Part shown: positions 1 to 10,806 of the stretch, piece by piece
How positions within the stretch are numbered: the stretch's first letter is position 1
How the letters are laid out: every line of letters begins with the position of its first letter
Assembly (NCBI RefSeq): GCF_001659605.2
Contig: NC_035171.2
Span: 31,613,325 to 31,677,324, forward strand
DNA: 64,000 bases
From: Manihot esculenta
Taxonomy: Eukaryota > Streptophyta > Magnoliopsida > Malpighiales > Euphorbiaceae
Reading direction: 5' to 3'
The notes under the pieces: generated by a model
The model's input: only the letters and a program-made list of their open reading frames with translations
Told to the model about the DNA's origin: nothing
Database searches by the model: none
Made by a program: the position numbers and the translations under genes

Positions 1-1872
1 TAAATTAAGATTTAATATGAAGGAAAATAATTATATATATAGTCAAGTTTGCTTGGAAAGATTTGAAGTTATGGTAATTAATTATTTATGGGTTTTTAAT
101 ATTAATATTTGCAAAAATGATGGAGCCAATCGGGAAAAAATGGCAATGCAGCTCATGGTAATATTTTTAATTTCTTGGTTTCGGGATGTTCAGAGATGAA
201 ATATTTATTCTAAATTAAGATTTAATATGAAGGAAAGTAATTATATATATAGTCAAGTTTGCTTGGAAAGATTTGAAGTTATGGTAATTAATTATTTATG
301 GGTTTTTAATATTAATATTTGCAAAAAAAGATGGAGCCAATCGAGAAAAAAATGGCAATGCAACACATGGTAATATTTTTAATTTCTTGGTTTCGGGATG
401 TTCAGAGATGAAATATTTATTCTAAATTAAGATTTAATATGAAGGAAAGTAATTATATATATAGTCAAGTTTGCTTGGAAAGATTTGAAGTTATGGTAAT
501 TAATTATTTATGGGTTTTTAATATTAATATTTGCAAAAACGATGGAGCCAATCGAGAAAAAATGGCAATGCAGCACATGGTAATATTTTTAATTTCTTGG
601 TTTCGGGATGTTCAGAGATGAAATATTTATTCTAAATTAAGATTTAATATGAAGGAAAGTAATTATATATATAGTCAAGTTTGCTTGGAAAGATTTGAAG
701 TTATGGTAATTAATTATTTATGGGTTTTTAATATTAATATTTGTAAAAACGATCGAGCCAATTGGGAAAAAATAGCAATGCAGCACATGGTAATATTTTT
801 AATTCCTTGGTTTCGAGGATGTTCAGAGATGAAATATTTATTATAAATTAGGATTTAGTAAGAAAGAAAGTAATTATATATATAGTCAAGTTTACTTGGA
901 AAGATTTGAAGTTATGGTAATTAATTATTTATGGTTTTTAATATTAATATTTGCAAAAAAAGATGGAGCCAATCGGAAAAAAATGGCAATGCAGCACATG
1001 GTAATATTTTTAATTTCTTGGTTTCAGGATGTTCAGAGATGGAATATTTATTCTAAATTAAGATTTAATATGAAGGAAAGTAATTATATATATAGTCTAG
1101 TTTACTTGAAAAGATTTGAAGTTATGGTAATTAATTATTTATGGGTTTTTAATATTAATATTTGCAAAAAAAGATAGAGGCAATCGGGAAATAATGGCAA
1201 TGCAGCAAATGGTAATATTTTTAATTTCTTTGGTTTCGAAATATTCAGAGATGAAATATTTATTCTAAATTAGGATTTAGTAAGAAGGAAAGTAATTATA
1301 TATATAGTCAAGTTTACTTGGAAAGATTTGAAGTTATGGTAATTAAGTATTTATGGTTTTTAATATTAATATTTGCAAAAAAAGATGGAGCCAATCGGGA
1401 AAAAATAGCAATGCAGCACATGGTAATATTTTTAATTTCTTGGTTTCGGGATGTTCAGAGATGAAATATTTATTCTAAATTAAGATTTAATATGAAGAAA
1501 AGTAATTATATATATAATCTAGTTTACTTGGAAAGATTTGAAGTTATGATAATTAATTATTTATGGGTTTTTAATATTAATATTTACAAAAAAAGATGGA
1601 GCCAATCGGAAAATAATTGCAATGCAGCAAATGGTAATATTTTTAATTTCTTGGTTTCGGGATGTTCAGAGATGAAATATTTATTCTAAATTAAGATTTA
1701 ATATGAGGGAAAGTAATTATATATATATAGTCAAGTTTGTTTGGAAAGATTTGAAGTTATGGTAATTAATTGTTTATGAATTTTTAATATTAATATTTAT
1801 AAAAAAAATGGAGCCAATTGGGAAAAAAAACATGGCAATGCATGCTAATATTTTTAATTGCTTAATTTCGGG
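1..1872. repeat. 210-bp tandem satellite, array 1
   Basis: About nine head-to-tail AT-rich units. Successive units at 439 and 649 start exactly 210 bp apart. Each unit has a conserved core (AAGTTTGCTTGGAAAGATTT, then GGTAATTAATTATTTATG, GATGGAGCCAAT and GATGTTCAGAGATG). Two unit types occur: one begins AAGATTTAATATGAAGG and the other AGGATTTAGTAAGAAAG. The array runs off the left edge of the window and ends against the VAPYRIN-like remnant. The 60-65 codon open frames in each unit all end in the same TGA and match no family I know, so I treat them as non-coding. Confidence 0.93.
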
Positions 1873-1875
1873 GAA

Positions 1876-3195
1876 TGTCTTTCCTCTTCATCAATCATCA
1901 CAACCTACAGGCCATTTCCCCATTTCTGACTTCTCCATCTCCATTAATGGAGAGGCCGCTCATCGTAGTATCAGACTCAGAGGTTCGTCTAGACTTTATG
2001 CTCAATTTCAAATGCCGAGCCAACGTCCGCCTCAGGTCTCTCTCCGCCACTACCCCAATAGCATTCAAGGTCCAAACTTCAGCGCCGCACAAGTTCCTGG
2101 TTAATCCACCAACTGGGCTTATCCCTCCTTCATCCTCTACCATCTTTCAAATCATACTCAGACCACAAACCCATCTCCCATCCTCTTTCCCTCGTTCTCC
2201 CCCCGACCGTTTCCTCCCAATTCATCCGATTTGACTAACCCCGATTCTCTCAACTCATGGTTCTCTTCCCTTCCTCTCTGGTCAACTCAAGATTTTAAGC
2301 TCAAGGTTGCCTTCGTCGGTCCGTTTCTTCTCCGGCACGCTGTCAGCAGTGGGGATGTTAACTCTGTGAAGAATATAATAAAGAGGCAGAGGTCGATACT
2401 TTCTGAGTTGTCACCGAGAGAGGCTGAGTCGCTCCTTCGAGTTGCTACTGAGTTGGCTGACCCTGAGGGTATGGTGAACTTACTGCTTGAAGCTGGGTTG
2501 AAGATTGACGCACGGGCGAAAGCGGATGATGTGGGCTTTCATCAAATGCACGCAAAGTGGCAATCCAAAGGCTGGTGCGAGCTGCACGTGGCAATAGGAT
2601 TTGATCGGACGGACGAAGTTTTGGATTCATTGGATAGTTTTGGGCCATTGGATTTGAGAGATAAAGAAGGAAGGACACCGTTGCATTTGGCGGCAGGTAG
2701 AGGGAATATCAAGTGCTCTAGGGTATTGGTGGAATCCGGTGCAGATAAGGATGCTAAGAGCAAAGATGGCAGGACTGCACTGTATAGAGCAGCGGCAAAT
2801 GGTGACCATAAGATGGTAGAGATGCTAATTGAGATGGGTTCTGACCCCACAATCGCAGATAATCATGGCCGTTCAGCTTTTGATGTTGCTCGGGACAAGG
2901 GACATCTAAATATAGTCACAAACTAGAGAATCCAGCTTCAAATAATTCAGACTACATTATTAAGAACCTTTCTTTATTGACGACGACGCCGGAGGAGATT
3001 CTGGAGACTCTGGAACGTGGAGAAGTAGTGCTAATGGCGGCCAGGCGAGGGAACTTGGAACACCTTGAATCATTACTAAAGAAAGGTGCAAACGAAAACT
3101 ATAAAGATCAATATGGCTTCACAGCCTTGCGTGCAGCAGCTATCAAAGGGCACAAAGATATAGTATCAATGCTAGTTAAGTTAATAGATTGTTAA
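1876..3195 (+). pseudogene. VAPYRIN-like (MSP + ankyrin) pseudogene, copy 1 (alpha)
   Basis: The family joins an N-terminal MSP/VAP domain to C-terminal ankyrin repeats; VAPYRIN itself acts in intracellular accommodation of symbiotic fungi. Here the MSP part runs from ATG 1947 (MERPLIVVSDSEVRLDF) to 2234. The ankyrin part is in another frame, 2231-2926, with repeats such as GRTPLHLAAGRGN and GRTALYRAAANGD. The two parts should be one chain (PNSSDLTNPDSLNSWFSS reads on in the second frame), so there is a one-base frameshift near 2212-2220. A third open segment, 2977-3195, holds a further ankyrin stretch (EEILETLERGEVVLMAARRG) in yet another frame and then stops, whereas the family normally has several more repeats. 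This is the longest of the five copies. Its native 5' flank has been replaced by satellite DNA. The MSP-ankyrin identity is firm; the VAPYRIN-like assignment is from memory of the family. Confidence 0.8.
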
Positions 3196-4294
3196 CTGTT
3201 AAATTAAAAATTTTTAATTGAAATTTATATATTTCTCTATATTCATATGCACATAAATCATCAATAAGGAACAGAGGTGGCAGATCCATCAGGTTAGCTA
3301 CTCCAATAAGACATAATATCCCTGCATTCCTGCAAAATATGCAGTATGTTGTCCAAGGCTCCTTTGCTTTTCACTTTAATGTTTGTTTTGCAAGGGTAGA
3401 TACATCCAACAATTGAAATTTTAAACAATGGTGGACATGTTAGTATATTCTTAGCCTATCCAATTGTCTCCTAACTTACATGATAATCAAAAGATTCATT
3501 GCCCAGGTTAGAAAAGTGAACCATGTTGAAGAGCAAGCACGAACCTTTCATTTTATTCCTCTTCTAGAGGCAATATCAGAAGCATTTTGAAGCCATGACT
3601 GGTATATTTGGCCTGGAATCATGGTTTCTTCCTGATTCATTGTGCGAGTTGCATGTCTTCTTTTTTGCCATTTATTAAGCCCTTGACCCCATAGATCCTG
3701 TTTCAACCCCTCTTTCAAGATCAGATAAACTTTTATCGTCTTTTGTTAAGCTAACATGATCATACATAAGAGCTTCTTTAATTAAATTACTTTACCTGTC
3801 TGCTTGCCTTGCATTCATCAGATGGTTGATTGACTTATTTTTCTAGATAGCCTTCAATTTCAACAGCTGCATAAGGCAATATTAATGTTAATATATATAC
3901 ACAGCTAGACGTTTTCTTAGTGAAAGTTCACAAGTGTTCGCTCTATCAGTCAAGGCTTTAGAGTAAATGCTAGAATGACCACATAATGTTTCGGTTCATT
4001 AAAATGAAGAAGGAAAATGATCAAATTGTTCTGTAGTTATTAATATACACCACTGTATGTCATCATCAAATAGAAAACCCTTATATGATTCAGTAGTAAA
4101 GGAATTCACTACAAACATTTAAGAATCTCATTTTTGGAAAAAAACAAATACATTAACAGAAGTTTCACACGCCGGTCCAGGAAAGACAAATAAATAGATA
4201 AAAACATATAATGGATTTTTTTTTTTTGAGATTGCAATATATAATGGAAATTGGTGAAAGAAAAAAAGGCTGCATTAGATAATTGCATAATCCT
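3196..4294. other. unannotated spacer, unit 1 only
   Basis: AT-rich DNA with no open frame longer than background. I recognise no gene, RNA or transposon end. It may contain introns and lost 3' exons of the VAPYRIN-like gene. The matching interval is deleted in the alpha copies at 33.2 kb and 53.3 kb. Confidence 0.6.
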
Positions 4295-5322
4295 ATTGGA
4301 AAGCTAATTGCATAACCCTGTTGGAAAAAGGAAAAAAATGTAAAAGATTGTTTAGAATATCATGAAGATAAAAGAGATAGAAACAAAAAAAAAAACATCT
4401 TGAAATGCGCACATATCATGTTACTGACATGGAGTTTCATTCTGTCAGAGTTAGGAGGGTATGAGAGTAGGTTGGATCTTCATATGATCTCCAGAAGTGA
4501 AGTTTGGTTGTCTCCTCAAAGCTATCACAGATAATACACAAATCAACACGTTCAAACAATTTGATGTTCTTGGCATTAGCTGAGAGAACAACAATGGTTA
4601 GCTTAACGGAAAAGTTGCACACGTTCAAAACAATTTCCTGCGAAGGATTTGTTTGTTTAACATAATAGCTCAGATCACATGTAGAAAGCGAAATTTATGT
4701 TTATATTAATTTACCAATTGCAAAATGGGCTGCTCTTTGGAAACTAATTATGGCGTTTGTATCAGTCCCTTGGTTAACTTATAACTACATGCTCATGGGT
4801 CACAAGCATGGATCATCGGATTCGGTTGGGCAATTACTGAAAGCTCATTTAATTTATTTGGGCCGGGTCAATTTCAATAGGCAATTTCCACCGGGCCGAA
4901 CCTAGATAATAAAAAATAGATTGTCGTTTGAGCATTACTTTCAATACGTCGAATAGAAATTGCTAAAAAAACATAATCATTATTTTTTTTAATCGTAAAA
5001 TTTCCAAACAAATAAATATTTCCAAACTAATTTTCAATAGCATTTAAAATTATTTTTTGATGTGTCACTTGAAATAAATCATATATGAATTATAGTTTTA
5101 CTTAAAATTATTTATTAAATTAAAAAGAATTAATTTTTCATTTTCAATTTAAAAATTGGTAAAAAAATAAATTAAGTTAAATTTTTACAAATTTCTTGAT
5201 TTGAAACATGAAGTGAAAGGAAAAGGTTAAACTTATTTCAAACAAAATAAACAAGTCAATAAACATAAGTTCAACATTTTATGAAAATTCAACTGTTGTA
5301 AATTTATAAAATAATAAATAAG
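4295..5322. repeat. alpha-module intergenic block (copy 1)
   Basis: The segment TTGGAAAGCTAATTGCATAA onward is shared with 33249-34698 and 53335-55448. Compared with the copy at 53.3 kb it lacks about 1.1 kb after the CCCTTGGTTA at 4767-4776. Short open frames on both strands (for example minus 4437-4628) are not conserved as reading frames between copies and match nothing I know. A short stretch near 4860-4905 is rich in GGGCC/CCGGGCC words, which can occur in plant promoters or transposon ends, but I cannot assign it. Confidence 0.6.
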
Positions 5323-5352
5323 TAGGGGTGTAAACGAATCGAGTCGAGCCAA
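5323..5352 (+). mobile_element. possible hAT-like terminal sequence (fragment)
   Basis: TAGGGGTGTAAACGAATCGA resembles the terminal sequence of many plant hAT-type or related non-autonomous elements. It lies just beyond the point where the receptor kinase loses its catalytic domain. The same sequence is present in the other two alpha modules (about 34699 and 55450). No partner inverted terminus or target duplication was found, so this is tentative. Confidence 0.25.
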
Positions 5353-6159
5353 ATTTTGAAGAGTTCAAGCTTGTTAGAATTCAAAACGCCATAAAGCAAT
5401 GAAACCATGCAAGTTTGTTCACATTTACCAGTAGGAATTGAAGAGAAGAGAAATGAAGTAAAATATCCTCCTCCTCACAATATCCAAAAAGGTTGATAAA
5501 ATTCTTGTGATTCACTTTTGATAATGTCTCAATCTGAAAGAAAATATCTGAAGGAATTAGAAAACGAGGTTGCATCATAAGTCCTTATAGTTCAATGTGA
5601 TTAGCTCATAAAGTACCTTCTTCCTAAATTGAACTTCCAAATGCTTAGGCCAATCCTTGGAAGATGTTACTGCAACTGAGGCCACAGCTATTTCAATGCC
5701 ACTGGACAATGTTCCCTTGTACAGTGTACCAATTGGTGAAGAACCAATTACACTACTGAAATCTTCACAGCCTGCTTCAAGCTCAGATCTTTTTTAAGCT
5801 TCGATACACCTGAAATGCAAATCTTGAGTCATGCAAGTAGATAGCCAAAAAGGGTTGAACACGGACACACCATATGGAAGAAAGATGTGGAGCAGCTTAC
5901 ACTCTAGATGCACATGTAAAATGGTTTGAAGTTTGAAACCTCACACCCTCGTACAAAATATAACTTTTCCACTTGGGAAGAAGAATTACCAGTTACAAAT
6001 GCTTTCTGAAGTTGCCCACTCAATCCTGTGGCCCAAGGTTTGACAGTAGCCTTGTTAATTTTATACACATAGAAGATGACAATGGACATGGCAAGTAGAG
6101 CACCCCCTATGGCACCAGCAATTATAGAAACATGTTTTTTTTATGAGGAAGGTTTTCTA

Positions 6160-6164
6160 GGATT
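6160..6164 (+). repeat. Copia target-site duplication, left (GGATT)
   Basis: GGATT precedes the 5' LTR and recurs at 10802-10806. The uninterrupted sequence TCTAGGATTATTAGAGG is kept at the empty sites in the other receptor copies (about 35536 and 56287), which proves the insertion point. Confidence 0.95.
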
Positions 6165-6504
6165 TATTAGTTTATTGCTTCTGTTACTTTAAACTCACGT
6201 ACTTGTCATGTGTTCTTATTTATTTATTTTTTAATTGCTTTAATTATCTCAGATATAGTCTTTAGGGATCTGAAGATTTTTTTTTTTCCCCTTCGTGCTT
6301 TCAAGCACTACTTTAGTTGTTGATCTTAGTTGCGTCAATTTCTGCTTTTCAGTTCAATTCATCACTATAAATGTAAAGGAAGAGTTCATGAATAGATGGA
6401 TCCTTTACAACAATCTTTCTCTTCTTCTTTCTGTTTGCAATTATTCAATATTTTTTTGTTATAATTTTTGTCTTTGTTCTGTGTTTTCAATTGTTAAACT
6501 AACA
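6165..6504 (+). repeat. Copia 5' LTR
   Basis: Starts TATTAGTTTATTG and ends AAACTAACA. The termini are TA..CA rather than the usual TG..CA, but TATTAG and CTAACA still nearly mirror each other. A TATA-like CTATAAATG lies near 6365, followed by a pyrimidine-rich stretch typical of a transcription start region. Confidence 0.93.
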
Positions 6505-6506
6505 AT

Positions 6507-6518
6507 TGGTATCAAAGC
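6507..6518 (+). promoter_or_regulatory. Copia primer-binding site
   Basis: TGGTATCAAAGC lies two bases after the 5' LTR. It differs by one base from TGGTATCAGAGC, the complement of the initiator methionine tRNA 3' end used by many plant LTR elements. Confidence 0.85.
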
Positions 6519-6542
6519 CCTGTTCTTGAAGGGACTTGTGAG

Positions 6543-9500
6543 ATGGAACCTGAGGGGAGTTTTCCAAAAGCTCCGATCATCTTTGACGGAGAAAATTATG
6601 AAATTTGGGCAATTAGAATGGAAGCCCACTTGGATGCTCTTGATCTTTGGGAAGCCGTGGAAGAGGATTATGAAGTTGCTCCGCTGCCTGCAAATCCGAC
6701 CGTGGCCCAGATAAAAAACCACAAGGAAAAGAAAACCAGAAAATCAAAGGCAAAAAATTGTTTGTTCTCCGCTGTTTCAAACACTATCTTCACCAGAATT
6801 ATGTCTCTCAAAACAGCTAAGCAAGTTTGGGATTATTTGAAGGAGGAGTATACTGGTGATGATAGGATTCGGGGTATGAAAGCTCTCAATTACATTAGAG
6901 AGTTTGAGCTGCAAAGAATGAAGGAGTCAGAGACAGCCAAAGAATACTCCGAAAGACGTCTCGATATCGTCAATAAAGTAAGGTTACTCGGCACTACTTT
7001 TGACGATTCTAGAATTGTTCAGAAAATGTTAGTTACTGCTCCTGAACAATATGAGGCTTCTATTACCACTTTGGAGAATACAAAGGATTTGTCCAAAATC
7101 ACTTTGGCCGAGTTACTGAATTCTTTTCAGGCACAAGAGCAGAGGAGATCTATGAGGCAAAATGGTTTCATTGAGGGAGCGCTTCCGGCCAGACATCATG
7201 AAAAAAAAGACCTTCTAAGAAAGCAAGCTGGTTCAAATGATGAGCAGAACGCAGATGATCAAAATTGTGGCAAAGGTGGAGGATCAAAAGAATATTCAGC
7301 TTGTAAACATTGTGGCAGAACAGGTCATGCATCTTTCAAATGTTGGAGAAGGCCAGATGCCAAATGTAAGAAGTGTAATCAGCTTGGACATGAAGCTATA
7401 ATTTGCAAAACCAAGAAGCAAGAAGCAGTTGTCCAAGTTGCTGAGCAAGATGAAGATCAGATTTTTGTTGCATCATGTTTCTCAGCAAAATGCGTTTCAG
7501 AAAGTTGGTTGATCGACAGTGGTTGTACACATCACATGACCTATGACAGAGCTCTTTTTAAAGATTTGAATCCTACCAAAATCAGTAAAGTCAGAGTTGG
7601 TAATGGTGTTCACATTCCAGCAAAAGGAAAAGGGACTGTCACAATTATAACAATGTCAGGTATAAAAACAGTGTCTGATGTTCTTTTTGTACCTGATATT
7701 GATCAAAATTTGTTAAGTGTTGGACAGTTAGTTGAAAAAGGGTTCAAATTAATATTCGAAGATGGGTTTTGTGACCTTTTTGATGCAAAAAGAGAGCATG
7801 TTCTGCGAGTTAAAATGAGAGGTAGAAGCTTCTTATATGATCCAACACAGGAGGAGCAAGCTGTTTATGTTGCAGAAACCAACAATATCACTGAAGTATG
7901 GCACAAAAGACTTGGCCATTGTCATATTCAGCGTATGTTGGAGATGAAAAAGAAAGATATGATAAGAGATTTGCCAAAGCTTGCTGAGAAATTGCCAGAT
8001 TGCTATGCTTGTCAATTTGGTAAACAGAATAGATTGCCATTTCTTACATCAACTTGGAGAGCCTCACAGAAATTGCAACTAATTCATACAGATGTTGCAG
8101 GACCTCAAAGAACTCCATCCCTCCAAGGTAGCCTTTACTTTATCTTGTTTATTGATGATCTTACAAGAATGTGTTGGATTTTCTTCTTGAAGTATAAGTC
8201 AGAAGTGGCTGGAGTTTTTTGGAAATTCAAAAATATGGTGGAAAATCAGAGTGGCTGCAAAATTCAGGTTGTGAGATCTGATAATGGAACAGAATACACC
8301 TCATCTCAGTTCAATGCTTTTTGTGAAGAAGCCGGCATTGAACATCAATTTACTGCTCCCTATACACCTCAACAAAATGGGGTCAGTGAAAGGAGGAACA
8401 GATATGTGATGGAGATGGTGAGATGTATGTTGCATGAAAAGAACTTGCCTAAGAGTTTTTGGGCAGAAGCTGCCAACACAGCTGTGTTTCTCCAAAATCG
8501 ACTCCCAAGCAAAGCATTGAAGGATCAAACACCATTTGAGGCCTGGTATGGTTTTAAACCTTCATTAAAATTTCTGAAAATATTTGGTAGTGTCTGTTTT
8601 GTCTATGTTCCACAAAATAAGCGTGACAAACTAGACAAGAAAGCTATTCCTGGTATCTTTGTCGGTTATAGCTTAGTATCCAAGGCTTATAAAGTTTATC
8701 ATCCACAAACTGGAAAGATGACTATTACCAGAGATGTTCACTTTAATGAAGAGAAGCAATGGGATTGGAATGACTCATCAAAACTTCTACATGGGCTTAG
8801 TCTTCCTGAAGAACAATCAAAAGACAACTTGCTGGAAGAAAATCTTGATGATTTACCAGTTAGAGGAACCAGGTCACTTTCTGAAATCTACCAAAGATGT
8901 AATATGGCAGTTTATGAACCAGCTGGACATGAAGAAGCTCTTGGAGATCCAAAATGGAAAAAAGCAATGGAGGAGGAGATGTCGATGATTCAAAAAAATA
9001 AAACATGGGTGTTAGTTGACAAACCTGCTGACAGAAAAATTATAGGAGTGAAGTGGGTGTTCAGAATAAAATTAAATGCAGATAGCACCATCAACAAACA
9101 CAAGGCGAGACTTGTGGTTAAGGGTTATGCACAGATTTTTGGTGTTGATTACTCAGACACCTTTGCTCCTGTGGCTCGATTGGACACAATCAGAATGCTT
9201 CTAGCTATTTCTGCTCAAAAAGGCTGGAAAGTATTTCAATTAGATGTCAAATCTGCATTTTTGAATGGTGTTTTGCAGGAAGAAATATATGTGGAGCAGC
9301 CTGCTGGTTTTGTTGTTCAAGGTGAAGAAGATAAAGTCTACTTGCTCAAAAAGGCTCTTTATGGCTTGAAACAGGCACCCAGGGCCTGGTATAGCAAAAT
9401 TGATGACTATTTGCAAAGCTTAGGCTTTAAAAAGAGCTTATCGGAGGCAACTCTTTATGTTAAACATAAAGAGAACAATGTTCTTATAGTCTCTCTTTAT

Positions 9501-10460
9501 GTTGATGATATATTGGTGACAGGAAATAATGATCTGCTGGTTGAAAAATTCAAGCAAGAAATGGAGCACGTTTTTGAAATGACGGATCTTGGACTCATGA
9601 ACTATTTTCTTGGTATGGAGATTACACAAGGCCAAAATGAAGTGTTCATTTGTCAGAAAAAATATGCCAAGGAAATTCTAAAGAAATTTCAAATGGAAGA
9701 ATGCAAATCAGTTGCTACACCCATGAATCAAAAAGAGAAGTTGAGCAAAGAAGATGGAACTGAGAAAGTTGATGAAGGCCACTATAGAAGCTTGGTTGGA
9801 TGTCTTATGTATCTTACTGCTACACGACCTGACATTCTATTTGCTGTAAGTCTTTTATCTCGTTTTATGCATTGTGCTAGTGAGTTACATTGAATTGCAG
9901 CAAAGAGAGTGTTGAGGTATATTAAAGGTACAATCAATTATGGTGTCAAGTTTGGAAAAAGTGAAAATTTCAGGCTATGTGGATTCTCAGATAGTGACTG
10001 GGCTGGATCAGTTGACGACATGAAAAGTACATCTGGGTATTGTTTCAGTCTTGGTTCAGGTTTCTTCTCTTGGTGCTCAAAGAAGCAAGAGATTGTGGCA
10101 CAATCTACTGCTGAAGCTGAGTTTATTGCAGCAACAGCAGCAGTTAATCAAGTTTTATGGATAAAGAAAATTTTGTGTGATCTGAATATGGAGCAGAAAA
10201 GTGGTGCTGAGATTTTTGTTGATAATCAAGCAGCGATTGCGATCTCTAACAATCCGGTCTTTCATGGAAAAACAAAGCATTTCAACATCAAATTGTTTTT
10301 TTTGAGAGAGATACAAGAGAATGGAGGAGCAACACTGGTTTACTGCAAAACTGAAGATCAAATAGCAGACCTGTTTACAAAGCCACTCCCAGTTAACAAG
10401 TTTGAGCTGCTTAGGCAGAAACTTGGAGTTTGCAGTAACGAAAGCAAGGAGGAGTATTAG
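6543..10460 (+). pseudogene. Copia gag-pol polyprotein with one nonsense codon
   Basis: A single frame of 1,305 codons, interrupted only by TGA at 9891-9893 where relatives have Trp (context LH-stop-IAAKRVLRYIKGT). Visible in order: UBN2-type gag (FDGENYEIWAIRM, residues about 14-240), two CCHC knuckles (CKHCGRTGHASFKC and CKKCNQLGHEAIIC, from about 252), aspartic protease DSG (WLIDSGCTHHM, about 322), GAG-pre-integrase (VWHKRLGHCH, about 452), integrase with D (HTDVAGP), D (RSDNGTEY) and E (NGVSERRN), reverse transcriptase with YVDDILV (about 985), and RNase H (FSDSDWAGS, DNQAAI, TKHFNIK). The length is normal for Copia. The ATG at 6543 follows the primer site by 24 bases. The stop cuts the chain before RNase H. 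The final stop codon lies inside the first bases of the 3' LTR. Confidence 0.95.
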
Positions 10461-10801
10461 TTTATTGCTTCTGTTACTTTAAACTCACGTGCTTGTCATG
10501 TGTTCTTATTTATTTATTTTTTAATTGCTTTAATTATCTCAGATATAGTCTTTAGGGATCTGAAGATTTTTTTTTTTTTTTTTTTCCCCTCGTGCTTTCA
10601 AGCACTACTTTAGTTGTTGATCTTAGTTGCGTCAATTTCTGCTTTTCAGTTCAATTCATCACTATAAATGTAAAGGAAGAGTTCATGAATAGATGGATCC
10701 TTTACAACAATCTTTCTCTTCTTCTTTCTGTTTGCAATTATTCAATATTTTTTTGTTATAATTTTTGTCTTTGTTCTGTGTTTTCAATTGTTAAACTAAC
10801 A
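10455..10801 (+). repeat. Copia 3' LTR
   Basis: Begins TATTAGTTTATTG after a purine-rich tract (AAAGCAAGGAGGAG) that serves as the polypurine tract, and ends CTAACA. It matches the 5' LTR apart from one A/G substitution, a longer T run (about 10570-10585) and a one-base difference beside that run. Confidence 0.93.
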
Positions 10802-10806
10802 GGATT
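10802..10806 (+). repeat. Copia target-site duplication, right (GGATT)
   Basis: Matches 6160-6164 exactly. Receptor exon 6 resumes immediately after it. Confidence 0.95.

Larger units (their letters stand above)
6165..10801 (+). mobile_element. Ty1/Copia LTR retrotransposon, nearly complete
   Basis: A 4,637-bp element with two LTRs (340 and 347 bp), a 5-bp target duplication, a primer-binding site and a polyprotein in the Copia order gag-protease-integrase-RT-RNase H. The LTRs differ by about one substitution plus length changes in a T run, so the insertion is recent. It lies in exon 6 of the receptor pseudogene, antisense to it, and is absent from the two other receptor copies. It therefore inserted after the duplication, or into one unit only. 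One nonsense codon in the reading frame makes this copy non-autonomous. Confidence 0.95.

Noticed and set aside
1..1872. CRISPR-like array
   Set aside because: Units are contiguous 210-bp satellites with no unique spacers, in a plant genome.
17..2104. Many 60-98 codon open frames in the 210-bp repeats
   Set aside because: They recur identically in every unit, end in a common stop, lack any known domain and follow from the unit length being divisible by three.
1898..2850. Minus-strand open frames opposite the VAPYRIN-like sequence
   Set aside because: Antisense shadows of the MSP and ankyrin frames, with low-complexity composition.
4437..4628. 63-codon minus-strand frame
   Set aside because: Broken in the paralogous blocks at 33.4 and 53.5 kb and without a recognisable domain.
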